From positions 2,294,001 through 2,358,000 of the forward strand of contig NZ_JACKXE010000001.1 of assembly GCF_014212315.1 (NCBI RefSeq): a stretch of 64,000 nucleotides of DNA, written 5' to 3'. Shown here one piece after another: positions 32,692-41,368 of this stretch (the stretch's first letter is position 1; each line of letters opens with the position of its first letter). A program made the position numbers and the translations under genes. The notes below the pieces were generated by a model that was not told where the DNA came from, did no database searches, and worked only from the letters and a program-made list of their open reading frames with translations. This stretch comes from Nocardioides luti. Lineage in GTDB: Bacteria > Actinomycetota > Actinomycetes > Propionibacteriales > Nocardioidaceae.

Positions 32692-33507
32692 TCAGACGAG
32701 GGAGGGAAGGGCCCGCGCCGCGGTGTAGACCGCGACGACGAGCACGAGGACGGTGAAGGCGACCTGAAGGCGGCGGGTGTCGACCCGGCACGCCAGCCGG
32801 GCACCGAGCACGGCGGCCGCCGCCGAGGCGGCGGTCAGGGCCAGCACCAGCCACCAGTCGGGGGCGACGCCGACGCCGGCGCGCACCGCGAGCGCCATCG
32901 CGCTGGTCATCGTGATGACGACGAGCGAGGTGCCGACGGCGTACTCCATCGGCAGCGCGAGGGCGAGCAGGAGGGCAGGGACGACCAGGAAGCCGCCACC
33001 CACCCCGAGGAAGCCGGTGAGGAGGCCGACCACGGTCGCGGTGACGAGCACCTTGAGCGCGCGCGGGCACTGGCAGGCGAAGGTCGGGCTGAAGGTGATG
33101 ATCGGCTCGTCCAGCACGCGCGGGTGATCGCCCGCGCCGCCCCGGCGGCGCCACAGCCGCAGCGCCATGACGGCGGCCACGACGAGCATCAGCACGGCGA
33201 AGCAGGCGAGCAGCACCGGCCCGGGCACGTGCGTCGAGGCCTTCGCCCCGACCACCGCCCCGCCCAGCGCCACCGTGCCGAAGGCGACGCCCCGGGCGAG
33301 CAGCACGTGGCCGGAGCGGTACGCCGTCACGGCGCCGATCAGTGAGGTCACGCCGACCACGACCAGCGAGCCGGTCGTCGCCTGCGCGGGGCTCTGGCCC
33401 AGCGCGTAGACCAGCACCGGGACCGCGAGGATCGAGCCGCCGCCGCCGAGCGCACCGAGGCTGAGCCCGATCAGCCCACCGGCCGCGATCGCGAGGACGA
33501 GGGTCAC
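32692..33507 (-). CDS. TauE/SafE family permease (sulfite/sulfur exporter type)
   Basis: A 271-residue membrane protein with eight predicted helices in two repeats: GLIGLSLGALGGGGSILAVP and VGLLTGFLGVGGGFLVVPAL are the paired family signatures. A hydrophilic cytosolic loop carries FACQCPR (two cysteines), possibly redox- or metal-sensitive. The family moves sulfite, thiosulfate or organosulfonates. The GTG overlaps the stop of the MBL-rhodanese gene by four bases, which, with the CstR-type operator, makes sulfur-oxyanion transport likely. Confidence 0.85.
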   Translation of the reverse strand: MTLVLAIAAGGLIGLSLGALGGGGSILAVPVLVYALGQSPAQATTGSLVVVGVTSLIGAVTAYRSGHVLLARGVAFGTVALGGAVVGAKASTHVPGPVLLACFAVLMLVVAAVMALRLWRRRGGAGDHPRVLDEPIITFSPTFACQCPRALKVLVTATVVGLLTGFLGVGGGFLVVPALLLALALPMEYAVGTSLVVITMTSAMALAVRAGVGVAPDWWLVLALTAASAAAAVLGARLACRVDTRRLQVAFTVLVLVVAVYTAARALPSLV

Positions 33508-34889
33508 GCCGACTCCGGGCCGACCAGGTGCAGCCCGACCTCCGCGGCGTGGTCGAACGAGTCGTCGATCGCGACGAGGGTCCGGCCGGCCGCGTCGAGC
33601 AGCGACGCCGCGACCGAGGCGCGGTAGCCGCCGGCGCAGTGCACCCAGACCTCCCCCGCCGGCACCTCGCCGACCCGGGTGGGCAGCTCGTGGAGCGGGA
33701 TGTTCACGGCACCCGCGATCCGGGCCGCGTCGTGCTCGTCGGCGCGGCGGACGTCGAGCACGACGACCTCACGGTGGTGCCGCACCTGGGCGAGGTCGGC
33801 GAAGGTCGCGGTGGGGAAGGAGGCCAGGGCGCCCGTGGCCCAGTCCTCGGGACCGCCGGTGGCGTGCGCGGCCGGGCGGTCGATGCCGATCCGGACCAGC
33901 TCGCGCTGGGCCCGGGCGACGTCGGCAGAGGTCTCGCCGAGCAGGGTCAGCGGCGCGCCCCAGGGCAGCAGCCAGCCGAGGTAGGTGACGAAGCCGCCGT
34001 CGAGACCGAAGTTCAGCGTGCCAGGGGCGTGCCCGGCGGCGTACGCCGTGCGGGTGCGCAGGTCGACGACCCACTCGCCGGCCTCGATGCGCCGGCGCAG
34101 CTCGACCGCGTCGGCGACGGCGGGAGCCGACAGGTCGGGCTCGCCAGGGCCGGCCGCGTTGGCCGGCGCCATGTGGGCGTAGTACGCCGGCCACGGGCCC
34201 AGCCCCTGCAGCAGCTCGCGCACCCAGGTGTCGACGTCCTGGACCAGGACCGGGTTGGCCTGCCTCTCCCGGCCGATCGTCGACGAGGTGGCGTCCGACT
34301 GGGTCGCCGAGCAGAACGAGCCGAACCCGTGGGTCGGGAAGACGGCCGCCTCGTCGGGGAGCAGGTCGGCCAGCCGCCGCGCGGACGCGTACTGGTGGTG
34401 CACCAGGTCATGGGTGTGCTCGGCGCCGAGCAAGTCCGGGCGCCCGGTGGCGCCGTAGAGCAGCGACCCGCCGGAGAAGACACCGACGGCGGTGTCGGTG
34501 GCCGCGTCGACCAGGGCGTAGCTCAGGTGCGTGAAGGTGTGCCCCGGGGTCGCGAGGGCCGTGACCCGCATCCGCGTGCCGATCGCCAGGACCTCGCCGT
34601 CGGTGACCGGCGTGCGCGTGAAGGAGACCGCGTCGGCCGCGTTGACGACGTACGCCGCCCCCGTCCGCGCCGCGAGCGCGAAGCCCCCCGTGACGTAGTC
34701 GTTGTGGAGGTGCGTCTCGAGGACGTGGGTCAGCCGCACGTCGTGCTCGTCGAGGAGTGCCAGGACGCGGTCGATGTCGCGCTGGGGGTCGACGACGAAG
34801 GCGACCTCCCCGTCGTGGACGAGGTAGCTGCGGTCGCCGAGGGTCGGGGTGTCGATCGTGACGATCGTCAGCTCTCGGAGCTCGGTCAT
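33504..34889 (-). CDS. Metallo-beta-lactamase fold / rhodanese protein (persulfide dioxygenase-sulfurtransferase type)
   Basis: A 461-residue three-domain protein. The N-terminal MBL domain has THLHNDYVTGG (residues about 59-69; the iron-ligand His-x-His-x-Asp of persulfide dioxygenases), TPGHTFTHLSYAL and FPTHGFGSFC. Two rhodanese domains follow: the first (about 260-350) has no clear active-site Cys, the second (about 365-455) has WVHCAGGYRAS with the catalytic Cys. The layout recalls Staphylococcus CstB, which turns low-molecular-weight persulfides into thiosulfate. It overlaps both neighbours by four bases. Confidence 0.87.
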   Translation of the reverse strand: MTELRELTIVTIDTPTLGDRSYLVHDGEVAFVVDPQRDIDRVLALLDEHDVRLTHVLETHLHNDYVTGGFALAARTGAAYVVNAADAVSFTRTPVTDGEVLAIGTRMRVTALATPGHTFTHLSYALVDAATDTAVGVFSGGSLLYGATGRPDLLGAEHTHDLVHHQYASARRLADLLPDEAAVFPTHGFGSFCSATQSDATSSTIGRERQANPVLVQDVDTWVRELLQGLGPWPAYYAHMAPANAAGPGEPDLSAPAVADAVELRRRIEAGEWVVDLRTRTAYAAGHAPGTLNFGLDGGFVTYLGWLLPWGAPLTLLGETSADVARAQRELVRIGIDRPAAHATGGPEDWATGALASFPTATFADLAQVRHHREVVVLDVRRADEHDAARIAGAVNIPLHELPTRVGEVPAGEVWVHCAGGYRASVAASLLDAAGRTLVAIDDSFDHAAEVGLHLVGPESA

Positions 34890-35197
34890 CGGGCACCGAC
34901 CTCAACCGGACGCCCGGAGGCGATCCAGGCCCGCGTCCCACCCGTGACGTCGACGGCGTCGTAGCCCCCGGCAGCGAGCAGGTCGCACATGGCCCGGCTG
35001 CGGTTGCCGCTGGCGCAGATGACGTGCACGGGTGCGAGGCGGGACAGGTCGCCCATCCGGGCGGACAGTCGGCCCATCGGGATGGAGACGGCACCGGGCA
35101 CGTGGCCGGCGGCATACTCCGCCGGCTCGCGCACGTCCACGAGGACGGCTCCTCGGTCCAGCTTCGCCGCCAGCCGGTCCACGTCGATCTCAAGCAT
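34886..35197 (-). CDS. Rhodanese-like sulfurtransferase
   Basis: A 103-residue single rhodanese domain: VLVDVREPAEYAAGHVPGAVS, active-site loop CASGNRSRAMCDLLAAGG (Cys near residue 62) and VTGGTRAWIASGRPV. First gene of the leftward sulfur operon. ATG 35197 follows GAGAGGA; the promoter -10 TATCTT (35219-35224) overlaps the first CstR-type operator. Its ATGA overlap with the MBL-rhodanese gene indicates coupled synthesis and a relay of sulfane sulfur between the two. Confidence 0.9.
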   Translation of the reverse strand: MLEIDVDRLAAKLDRGAVLVDVREPAEYAAGHVPGAVSIPMGRLSARMGDLSRLAPVHVICASGNRSRAMCDLLAAGGYDAVDVTGGTRAWIASGRPVEVGAR

Positions 35198-35218
35198 CTC
35201 GGTCCTCTCCGCTCGTCT

Positions 35219-35237
35219 AAGATACCCCCCGGGGTAT
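35219..35237 (-). promoter_or_regulatory. CsoR/CstR-type operator 1 with -10 of the rhodanese operon
   Basis: ATACCCC-CC-GGGGTAT (35222-35237) is the classical CsoR/CstR-family palindrome. On the minus strand TATCTT (35224-35219) overlaps its edge and fits a -10 about 22 bases before the ATG, so a bound repressor would block this promoter. Confidence 0.8.
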
Positions 35238-35256
35238 GTGTGATGGACTCACGTTA

Positions 35257-35275
35257 ACACCCCCCGGGGTATTGT
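35257..35275 (+). promoter_or_regulatory. CsoR/CstR-type operator 2 with -10 of the thioredoxin-cstR operon
   Basis: ACACCCC-CC-GGGGTAT (35257-35272), one base off operator 1, with centres 35 bp apart. TATTGT (35270-35275) overlaps its right edge as a possible -10 for the rightward genes; the 5' leader would then be about 22 bases with GGAAGAGGAGGA. Confidence 0.75.
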
Positions 35276-35304
35276 CAAACCCACCGGAAGAGGAGGATCC
35301 ACCC

Positions 35305-35679
35305 ATGAGTGCACGCACGCTGACCGCGGAGAACTTCGAGCAGACCGTCCTGGAGAACGACGTCGTCCTCGTCGACTTCTGGGCGTCCTGGTGCGGCCCG
35401 TGCCGCCAGTTCGCCCCGATCTACGAGGCCGCCGCCCAGGCCCACGACGACGTCGTCTTCGGCTCGGTCGACACCGAGGCCGAGCAGCAGCTGGCTGCGA
35501 TGGCGCAGATCACGTCCATCCCGACGCTGATGGCCTTCAAGGAGGGGACGCTGGTCTTCGCCCAGCCGGGCGCGCTGCCGGCCGCCGCCCTCGAGCAGCT
35601 GATCAGCCAGGTCAAGGAGCTCGACATGGAGAAGGTCCGCGCCGAGCAGGACGCCGCCGCGCCCGACGGCGAGGCCTGA
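35305..35679 (+). CDS. Thioredoxin
   Basis: A 124-residue thioredoxin with LVDFWASWCGPCRQFAPIYE; the redox pair is WCGPC at 29-33 and the cis-Pro loop is TSIPTLMAFKEG. The C-terminal 20 residues (MEKVRAEQDAAAPDGEA) are an unusual acidic extension. ATG 35305 follows a strong GGAAGAGGAGGA site. It precedes the cstR-like gene by one base and shares the operator region, so its probable job is reduction of persulfidated proteins or of the MBL/rhodanese enzymes under sulfide stress. Confidence 0.9.
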   Translation: MSARTLTAENFEQTVLENDVVLVDFWASWCGPCRQFAPIYEAAAQAHDDVVFGSVDTEAEQQLAAMAQITSIPTLMAFKEGTLVFAQPGALPAAALEQLISQVKELDMEKVRAEQDAAAPDGEA

Positions 35680-35680
35680 C

Positions 35681-35944
35681 GTGGAGCTCGACCCGCAGGA
35701 GATGGTCCCGGTCATCAACCGGATCAAGCGTGCCCAGGGCCAGCTGGCCGGCGTGCTCAAGATGCTGGAGGAGGGCCGGGAGTGCGAGGACGTCGTCACC
35801 CAGCTCGCCGCGGTCTCCAAGGCGCTCGACCGGGCGGGGTTCGCCATCGTGTCGACCGGGCTCCAGCAGTGCCTGACCCGGGGTGACGGCCTCGACGGCC
35901 TCGACGTGAAGAAGATGGAGAAGCTCTTCCTCTCCCTCGCGTGA
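35681..35944 (+). CDS. cstR: CsoR/CstR-family repressor, persulfide-sensing type
   Basis: An 87-residue all-helical DUF156 repressor: INRIKRAQGQLAGVLKMLEEG is the family N-terminus. The two conserved cysteines are C35 (GRECEDVV) and C64 (LQQCL). The His that completes the copper site of CsoR, four residues before the second Cys, is Gly60 here. Lacking His but keeping both Cys is the CstR pattern (sensing by di-/trisulfide formation). It very likely controls the two ACCCCCCGGGGT operators just upstream, including its own operon. GTG 35681 sits one base after the thioredoxin stop. Confidence 0.87.
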   Translation: MELDPQEMVPVINRIKRAQGQLAGVLKMLEEGRECEDVVTQLAAVSKALDRAGFAIVSTGLQQCLTRGDGLDGLDVKKMEKLFLSLA

Positions 35945-35955
35945 GCGGCGCCCGC

Positions 35956-35973
35956 GTTAGCGAACGCTAACCT
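35956..35973 (+). promoter_or_regulatory. Inverted-repeat operator and -10 of the TetR gene
   Basis: GTTAGCG-AA-CGCTAAC (35956-35971) is a near-perfect palindrome whose right arm forms -10 TAACCT (35968-35973), six bases before the GTG at 35980. It has the same sequence core and the same 8-base distance to the start as the operator before the carboxylase beta gene. Confidence 0.85.
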
Positions 35974-35979
35974 TGGGCG

Positions 35980-36579
35980 GTGACCACCGACGTGAGCACC
36001 GGGGCTCCCGGTCCGCTGAGCCGTCGCGAGCAGATCCTCGCCACGGCCGCGGAGCTCTTCGCGGCGCGCGGCTTCCACGGCGTCTCGGTCGCCGACCTCG
36101 GCGCGGCGGTCGGCATCTCCGGCCCGGCGCTCTACAAGCACTTCGTCTCGAAGGACGCCGTCCTCGCCGAGATGCTGGTCTCGATCAGCCAGGACCTGCT
36201 CTCCGTCGGCCGCAGCCGGGTCGCCGACGCGGCCGGCCCCGCGGACGCGCTGGTCGCCCTCGTCGACTGGCACGTCGACTTCGCGCTCCGGCACCGGCCG
36301 CTGATCGTCGTCCAGGACCGCGACTGGGAGTCCCTGCCCCGCGAGGCGCGCGAACGCGTCCGTACCCTCCAGCGGGAGTACGTCGACCTCTGGGCCGACC
36401 AGCTCCGGCTGGTGCACGGCGGTCTGGCCCTCGAGCGCGCGCGGGCGATGGCGCACGCGGCGTTCGGCCTGATCAACTCCACCCCGCACAGCGGCCTGCT
36501 GCCCGACGTCCCCATGCACGACCTCCTGCGCCAGATGGCGCTGGGCGCGCTCGGCCTCGACGACCCGGACCGCCGGTGA
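35980..36579 (+). CDS. TetR family regulator (probable repressor of leucine catabolism operon)
   Basis: A 199-residue TetR protein. The DNA-binding domain reads REQILATAAELFAARGFHGV and then VADLGAAVGISGPALYKHFVSKDAVLAEML (helix-turn-helix about residues 38-57). The ligand domain (about 75-195) is helical, with WHVDFALRHRPLIVVQDRDW, as in acyl-CoA-responsive regulators of branched-chain catabolism. It carries its own operator, and the only other copy found in the window is before the methylcrotonyl-CoA carboxylase operon, so an acyl-CoA effector is likely but unproven. Its TGA overlaps the next gene's GTG. Confidence 0.87.
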   Translation: MTTDVSTGAPGPLSRREQILATAAELFAARGFHGVSVADLGAAVGISGPALYKHFVSKDAVLAEMLVSISQDLLSVGRSRVADAAGPADALVALVDWHVDFALRHRPLIVVQDRDWESLPREARERVRTLQREYVDLWADQLRLVHGGLALERARAMAHAAFGLINSTPHSGLLPDVPMHDLLRQMALGALGLDDPDRR

Positions 36580-37277
36580 AGCGGTCACGCGTGCTGGTCC
36601 TCGCCGCGGTCCTCGGCCTGCTCGCCGGGGTCCTCGTCGCCTTCCTGGTGCCCGGCACCCGGACGACAGGTCCCTCCGCGGACGCCGACCCGCTCGGCCT
36701 CGGCGTGCCGTTCCGCGACCTCCCCGACTGCACCGGCGCGAGCATCCTGGTGATCGGCTTCGGCGAGAGCCGGGCGCCGCTGGCGGCGGCCATCCAGGAC
36801 AACGCGGGCGCCGACGTGAGCTACCTGCGCACCGCGGACTCGTGCGCGGCCGTCTACGGCCGCGAGACGCAGCCCGCCCCGACGTACGTCGCCTACCTCG
36901 GGCCCTACGACAGCCCCAGCGAGGCCTGTGCCCAGCGGATGACGCCGGCGCACCGTGGCGACAACGTCACCCGGCTCCGCGCCAGCAGCCGGATCCACGT
37001 GCAGTGCATCTGCGAGCTGCCGACCGAGACCTTCCCGGAGCTGGCCGTCGGGCGCCCGCAGGACGCCGCGACCCAGATCTGGACCCGCGCCCTCCAGACC
37101 ACGCTCGACGACATCGGCCGCAACCCCACCCACCACATCAACGGGGTCTACGACCAGCGCACGGCCGACCTGGTGCGGACCTTCCAGTCCTTCCGCGACG
37201 TCGCGGACACCGGCGTCACGGACACCGACACCTGGCAGCTGATCCGGACGCGGGCGTGCGGGGAGTACGACTACTGA
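36576..37277 (+). CDS. Secreted or membrane-anchored peptidoglycan-binding domain protein
   Basis: A 233-residue protein. KRSRVLVLAAVLGLLAGVLVAFLV is a signal anchor. The middle (about 45-150) contains LPDCTGASILVIGFGESR and YVAYLGPYDSPSEACAQR, a SPOR-like alternation with several cysteines (SCAAVY, CICELP). The C-terminus (about 165-230) matches the PG_binding_1 repeat: ALQTTLDDIG...INGVYDQRTADLVRTFQSF...GVTDTDTWQLI. The role is probably cell-wall attachment. The GTG overlaps the TetR stop by four bases, although no functional link is obvious. Confidence 0.72.
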   Translation: MKRSRVLVLAAVLGLLAGVLVAFLVPGTRTTGPSADADPLGLGVPFRDLPDCTGASILVIGFGESRAPLAAAIQDNAGADVSYLRTADSCAAVYGRETQPAPTYVAYLGPYDSPSEACAQRMTPAHRGDNVTRLRASSRIHVQCICELPTETFPELAVGRPQDAATQIWTRALQTTLDDIGRNPTHHINGVYDQRTADLVRTFQSFRDVADTGVTDTDTWQLIRTRACGEYDY

Positions 37278-37287
37278 GCCGGACCGC

Positions 37288-37950
37288 TCAGAAGAGGTGG
37301 TCGACCGGTCGCTCCGGGTCGTCGAGCAGGTCGAGCACCCGGGCCGCCCGCAGCGCGGCGTCCAGGCCCGTCTCGAGGTCGTCGCCGACCGGGGGCTCGG
37401 GGTCGGGCACCGCCCGGGCGTGCAGCTCGGCCAGCAGGTCGTCGCGGGCCAGGCCGCGCAGCCCGAGCAGCACGAACGGGTCGGCCTCGATCAGCCAGGT
37501 CAGCTGGTAGAGCACGCCGAGCGCGTGCGCGCACGGGTCCACCCAGGCGTCGCAGGTGCAGGCCGAGGCCAATTCGCCGCCGTACGGCAGGAGCTCGACG
37601 CCCGCCTCCTCCGCGTGCTCGACCAGCGTGTGCGGCAGCTCACCGGCCAGCAGCGCCGCGACCCGCCCGGCCTCGGCCGCGACCGTCTCGACCAGGGCGC
37701 CGCGCGACGGGAGGTCGAGCAGCGGGACCGAGCCCGAGACCGTCCACAGCCCCTGGTCGTCCTCGACGGCCGCCACGAAGCCACCCTCGTCGGTCGTGAT
37801 CTGCCCGATCCGCCCCGAGCGCGACAGGGCGCGGCCGGCGACCAGGTCGCGATCGGCGTACGCCGACTCCTCGACGGCCCGCACCCACGCCTTGCCCCAC
37901 CAGGTGCTCGCCCGGGCCGCGCCGCGGCAGGCGGCGACGCGGGGGTGCAC
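37288..37950 (-). CDS. SWIM zinc-finger protein
   Basis: A 220-residue protein. RASTWWGKAWVRAVEESAYAD...RGRALSRSGRIGQI is the conserved N-terminal region of actinobacterial SWIM proteins. The SWIM motif is ACTCDAWVDPCAHALGVLYQ (C-x-C...C-x-H). It is the partner gene of the SNF2-like helicase upstream, and such pairs are common. The start is uncertain: GTG 37950 lies eight bases after the helicase stop, while an in-frame TTG at 37962 would give a 4-base TTGA overlap. The C-terminal part is leucine-rich and acidic. Confidence 0.8.
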   Translation of the reverse strand: MHPRVAACRGAARASTWWGKAWVRAVEESAYADRDLVAGRALSRSGRIGQITTDEGGFVAAVEDDQGLWTVSGSVPLLDLPSRGALVETVAAEAGRVAALLAGELPHTLVEHAEEAGVELLPYGGELASACTCDAWVDPCAHALGVLYQLTWLIEADPFVLLGLRGLARDDLLAELHARAVPDPEPPVGDDLETGLDAALRAARVLDLLDDPERPVDHLF

Positions 37951-37958
37951 CAGCGCGG

Positions 37959-40775
37959 TCAATCCGGGTCCTCGAGGTCGGTGCGACGCAGGCTGACGAA
38001 GTCGCGCAGGTCCTCGTTGCTCAGCTCGGTCAGCGCCGCCTCGCCCCCGCCGAGGACGGAGTCCGCGATGGCCCGCTTGCGGCCGAGCAGCTCGGCGATC
38101 CGCTCCTCGACGGTGCCGCGGGTGACCAGGCGGTGCACCTGCACCGGCCGGGTCTGGCCGATCCGGTAGGCGCGGTCCGTCGCCTGCTCCTCGACGGCCG
38201 GGTTCCACCAGCGGTCGAAGTGGATGACGTGGTCGGCGCGGGTCAGGTTGAGGCCGGTGCCGCCGGCCTTCAACGACAGCAGGAACACCGGGACGCTGCC
38301 CTCGTCGTCGGCCTGGAAGCGCGCCACCATCGCCTCGCGCTCGCGCACGGGCGTGCCGCCGTGCAGGAACTGGTGCGGGACACCCGCCCGGGCCAGGTGG
38401 GTCTCCAGCAGCCGCGCCATGGCGACGTACTGCGTGAAGACCAGCACCGCACCGTCCTCCGCGAGCACCGTGCCGACCAGCTCGTCGAGGAGGTCGAGCT
38501 TCTGCGAGCGGCCGGACAGCCGGGTGCCGGACTGCTTGAGGAAGTGCGCGGGGTGGTTGCAGATCTGCTTGAGCCCGGTCAGGAGCATCAGCACCAGGCC
38601 GCGCCGGGTGGCCGGGTCGCTGGGGTCGGCCCGTTCGATGCGCTCCATCGTGTCGCGCACGTACGCCTCGTAGAGCACGACCTGCTCGCGGGTCAGACCC
38701 AACGGGTGGTCGGTCTCGGTCTTGGCGGGCAGCTCGGGCGCGATGCCGGGGTCGGACTTGCGGCGCCGCAGCAGGAACGGCCCGATCAGGTCGGCGAACT
38801 GGCGGGCCTTGGTCGGCTCGAGCCCGGACTCGATCGGCGCGGCCCAGACCTTGCGGAAGGCATTGCGGCTGCCGAGCAGTCCCGGCGTGGCCCAGTCGAG
38901 GATCGACCACAGCTCGGTCAGGTCGTTCTCGACCGGGGTGCCGGTCAGCGCGACGCGGGCGGCGCTGGGGATCTCGCGCAGCGCCCGTGCGGTGGAGGTG
39001 CGGGCGTTCTTGACGTGCTGCGCCTCGTCCGCGACGACCAGGCCCCACCCGACCGAGGCGAGCAGGACGTGGTCGCGGCGCATGGTGCCGTACGTCGTCA
39101 GCACGAACCCGGGGCCGGTGAGCCCCTCGGCCCCGGCGAGCCCGCCGAGGTCGCGCTGGGAGCCGTGGAAGCGCCGCACCGGGACGCCGGGGGCGAAGCG
39201 GGTGATCTCGGCCTCCCAGTTGCCCAGGAGGCTGGCCGGGCAGACCACGAGGGTGGGCCCGGGCGCGACCCGGCCCGCGGCCGCCGCCTGCTCGCTGCGG
39301 TGCAGGTGCAGCGCGATCAGCGTGACGGTCTTGCCGAGCCCCATGTCGTCGGCGAGGCAGGCGCCGAGCCCGAGGTCGGTCATCTCGGCCAGCCAGGTCA
39401 GACCGTGGCGCTGGTAGTCGCGCAGCGTCGCCGCCAGGCCCGCCGGCACCGCCACCGGGTCGCGGGTCGCCGCACCGAGCAGCCGCTCGCGGACCTTGAG
39501 CAGGCTCGCCCCGACGACGACCTGCTCCTCCTGCTCGTCCACCTGGACGATCCCGGTGAGCGTCGCCGCGACCGCCTGGGCGGGCTTGACCGTGCGGACC
39601 AGCCGCTTGCGCGCCTTCCGGGCGATCGCCGGGTCGACGACGGTCCAGCCGCCGCGCAGCCGCAGGATCGGCGCTGCCGAGCCGGCCAGCTGGTCCATCT
39701 CCTCGTCGGTCAGCGGGTCGCCGTGCAGGGCGATCCGCCAGGAGAAGGCGAACATCGTGTCGAGGCCGAGCATCCCCTCCTGCAGCGGCTCCTCGCGACG
39801 ACCGGCCGGCGCCCGGTCGAGCACGGTCGTGGCGGTGAGGTCGCGCCCCAGGCTGCGCGGCCAGAGCACGTCGACGCCGCGCTCGTGCAGCGCCCCCACG
39901 CCCCGGTCGAGCAGGCTGACCAGCTCGTCGGTGTCGAGGGTGATCTCGTCGGGCACCCGCAGCTCGAGCAGCCGGTCCAGCGGTGGCCACGCCTCCGCGG
40001 CCGCCCGCAGCGCGATGGTGGCGTGCGTGCGCGCCCGGTCGCCGAAGCCGTGACTGGCGCCGGGGCCGCTCTCGGTCCAGAGCAGCGCGGCGTCGCAGAC
40101 GTGCAGCTGGTTGCGCTCGTCGTGGACCTGCAGCACCACGCGCAGCGAGCCCGCCACCAGCTCCTCCTCGTCGGCCTCGACCCGCAGGGAGATCGTGACG
40201 AGGTGCGGGCGGTCGTCGGGCGCGCTCAGGTGCCGCGCCAGCCGCGACTGCAGCCGGCTGGCGTAGTCGTCCGGGCCGGCCCGTCGGCGCGCGGCCGGGC
40301 CGCCCCGACCCCCCGGGCCGGTCGGCGTGGTCGTGGGGCGGCCGGCGGCGGACGCCGTCTGCCGGGTGGCGACCGGCGCGCTGCGGGGCATCGCGTCCGC
40401 GACCGCGTCGAGCACCTCGTGGACCAGGGCGGCGGCCTGGCGCTCGTCGACCCCGGCGTACGCCCGCGAGCGCGCGAGCATCTCGACCCGGTCCCGGTCG
40501 GCGTGGTCGAGCGCCGCGACCCGCCAGCTGGCCCCGCCCTCGACGGGCTCGAACTTCCCCGCCGCCACGAGCCGCATCCCGAGCAGGGCCGCCCCCGAGA
40601 GCAGCCCGACGCTCGGGTGCAGGTCGTCGCGCGCGTGCGCCCGGGTCAGCACCGGCAGGGCGGCACGGATCGGCAGCGCCACGGTGCGCCGCGCGTCGGT
40701 GAACTCCACGACGCCCTCGCGGGGCGGGTCGGCCGCACGGAAGACGGCCGGGCCCGTGACAGGGACGAAGCTCAC
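37959..40775 (-). CDS. SNF2/Swi2-family DEAD/DEAH-box helicase
   Basis: A 938-residue DNA-dependent ATPase/translocase. Residues about 1-440 are a family-specific N-terminal region with a SNF2-associated bacterial domain. The motor starts at LRDYQRHGLTWLAEM; Walker A is DDMGLGKTVTLIA, motif II is VADEAQHVKN (DEAQ), motif III LTGTPVENDLTELW, and the second RecA lobe contains VFTQYVAMARLLETHL, LLSLKAGGTGLNLTRADHVI and DRAYRIGQTRPVQVHRLV. It probably acts in transcription-associated DNA repair, like RapA/HepA. GTG 40775 is the only start near the N-terminus. It is paired with the downstream SWIM gene. Confidence 0.92.
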   Translation of the reverse strand: MSFVPVTGPAVFRAADPPREGVVEFTDARRTVALPIRAALPVLTRAHARDDLHPSVGLLSGAALLGMRLVAAGKFEPVEGGASWRVAALDHADRDRVEMLARSRAYAGVDERQAAALVHEVLDAVADAMPRSAPVATRQTASAAGRPTTTPTGPGGRGGPAARRRAGPDDYASRLQSRLARHLSAPDDRPHLVTISLRVEADEEELVAGSLRVVLQVHDERNQLHVCDAALLWTESGPGASHGFGDRARTHATIALRAAAEAWPPLDRLLELRVPDEITLDTDELVSLLDRGVGALHERGVDVLWPRSLGRDLTATTVLDRAPAGRREEPLQEGMLGLDTMFAFSWRIALHGDPLTDEEMDQLAGSAAPILRLRGGWTVVDPAIARKARKRLVRTVKPAQAVAATLTGIVQVDEQEEQVVVGASLLKVRERLLGAATRDPVAVPAGLAATLRDYQRHGLTWLAEMTDLGLGACLADDMGLGKTVTLIALHLHRSEQAAAAGRVAPGPTLVVCPASLLGNWEAEITRFAPGVPVRRFHGSQRDLGGLAGAEGLTGPGFVLTTYGTMRRDHVLLASVGWGLVVADEAQHVKNARTSTARALREIPSAARVALTGTPVENDLTELWSILDWATPGLLGSRNAFRKVWAAPIESGLEPTKARQFADLIGPFLLRRRKSDPGIAPELPAKTETDHPLGLTREQVVLYEAYVRDTMERIERADPSDPATRRGLVLMLLTGLKQICNHPAHFLKQSGTRLSGRSQKLDLLDELVGTVLAEDGAVLVFTQYVAMARLLETHLARAGVPHQFLHGGTPVREREAMVARFQADDEGSVPVFLLSLKAGGTGLNLTRADHVIHFDRWWNPAVEEQATDRAYRIGQTRPVQVHRLVTRGTVEERIAELLGRKRAIADSVLGGGEAALTELSNEDLRDFVSLRRTDLEDPD

Positions 40776-40866
40776 CCGGTGCCCTCCCCTCGTCGACGCG
40801 TCCTCGGTGCCGGGACGCTAGCGTCCGCCGCCGACACCTCGACGCCCCCTGCTGAGGGGGCAACCC

Positions 40867-40872
40867 TAGGCT
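40867..40872 (+). promoter_or_regulatory. -10 hexamer of the glutathione peroxidase gene
   Basis: TAGGCT seven bases before the ATG at 40880. Confidence 0.5.
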
Positions 40873-40879
40873 CGTCCCC

Positions 40880-41368
<489 letters not shown>

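Noticed and set aside
34886..35679. Copper-resistance locus controlled by CsoR
   Set aside because: The operators fit CsoR, but the regulator lacks the copper-site His and all neighbours are sulfur-handling proteins; no copper ATPase or chaperone is present.
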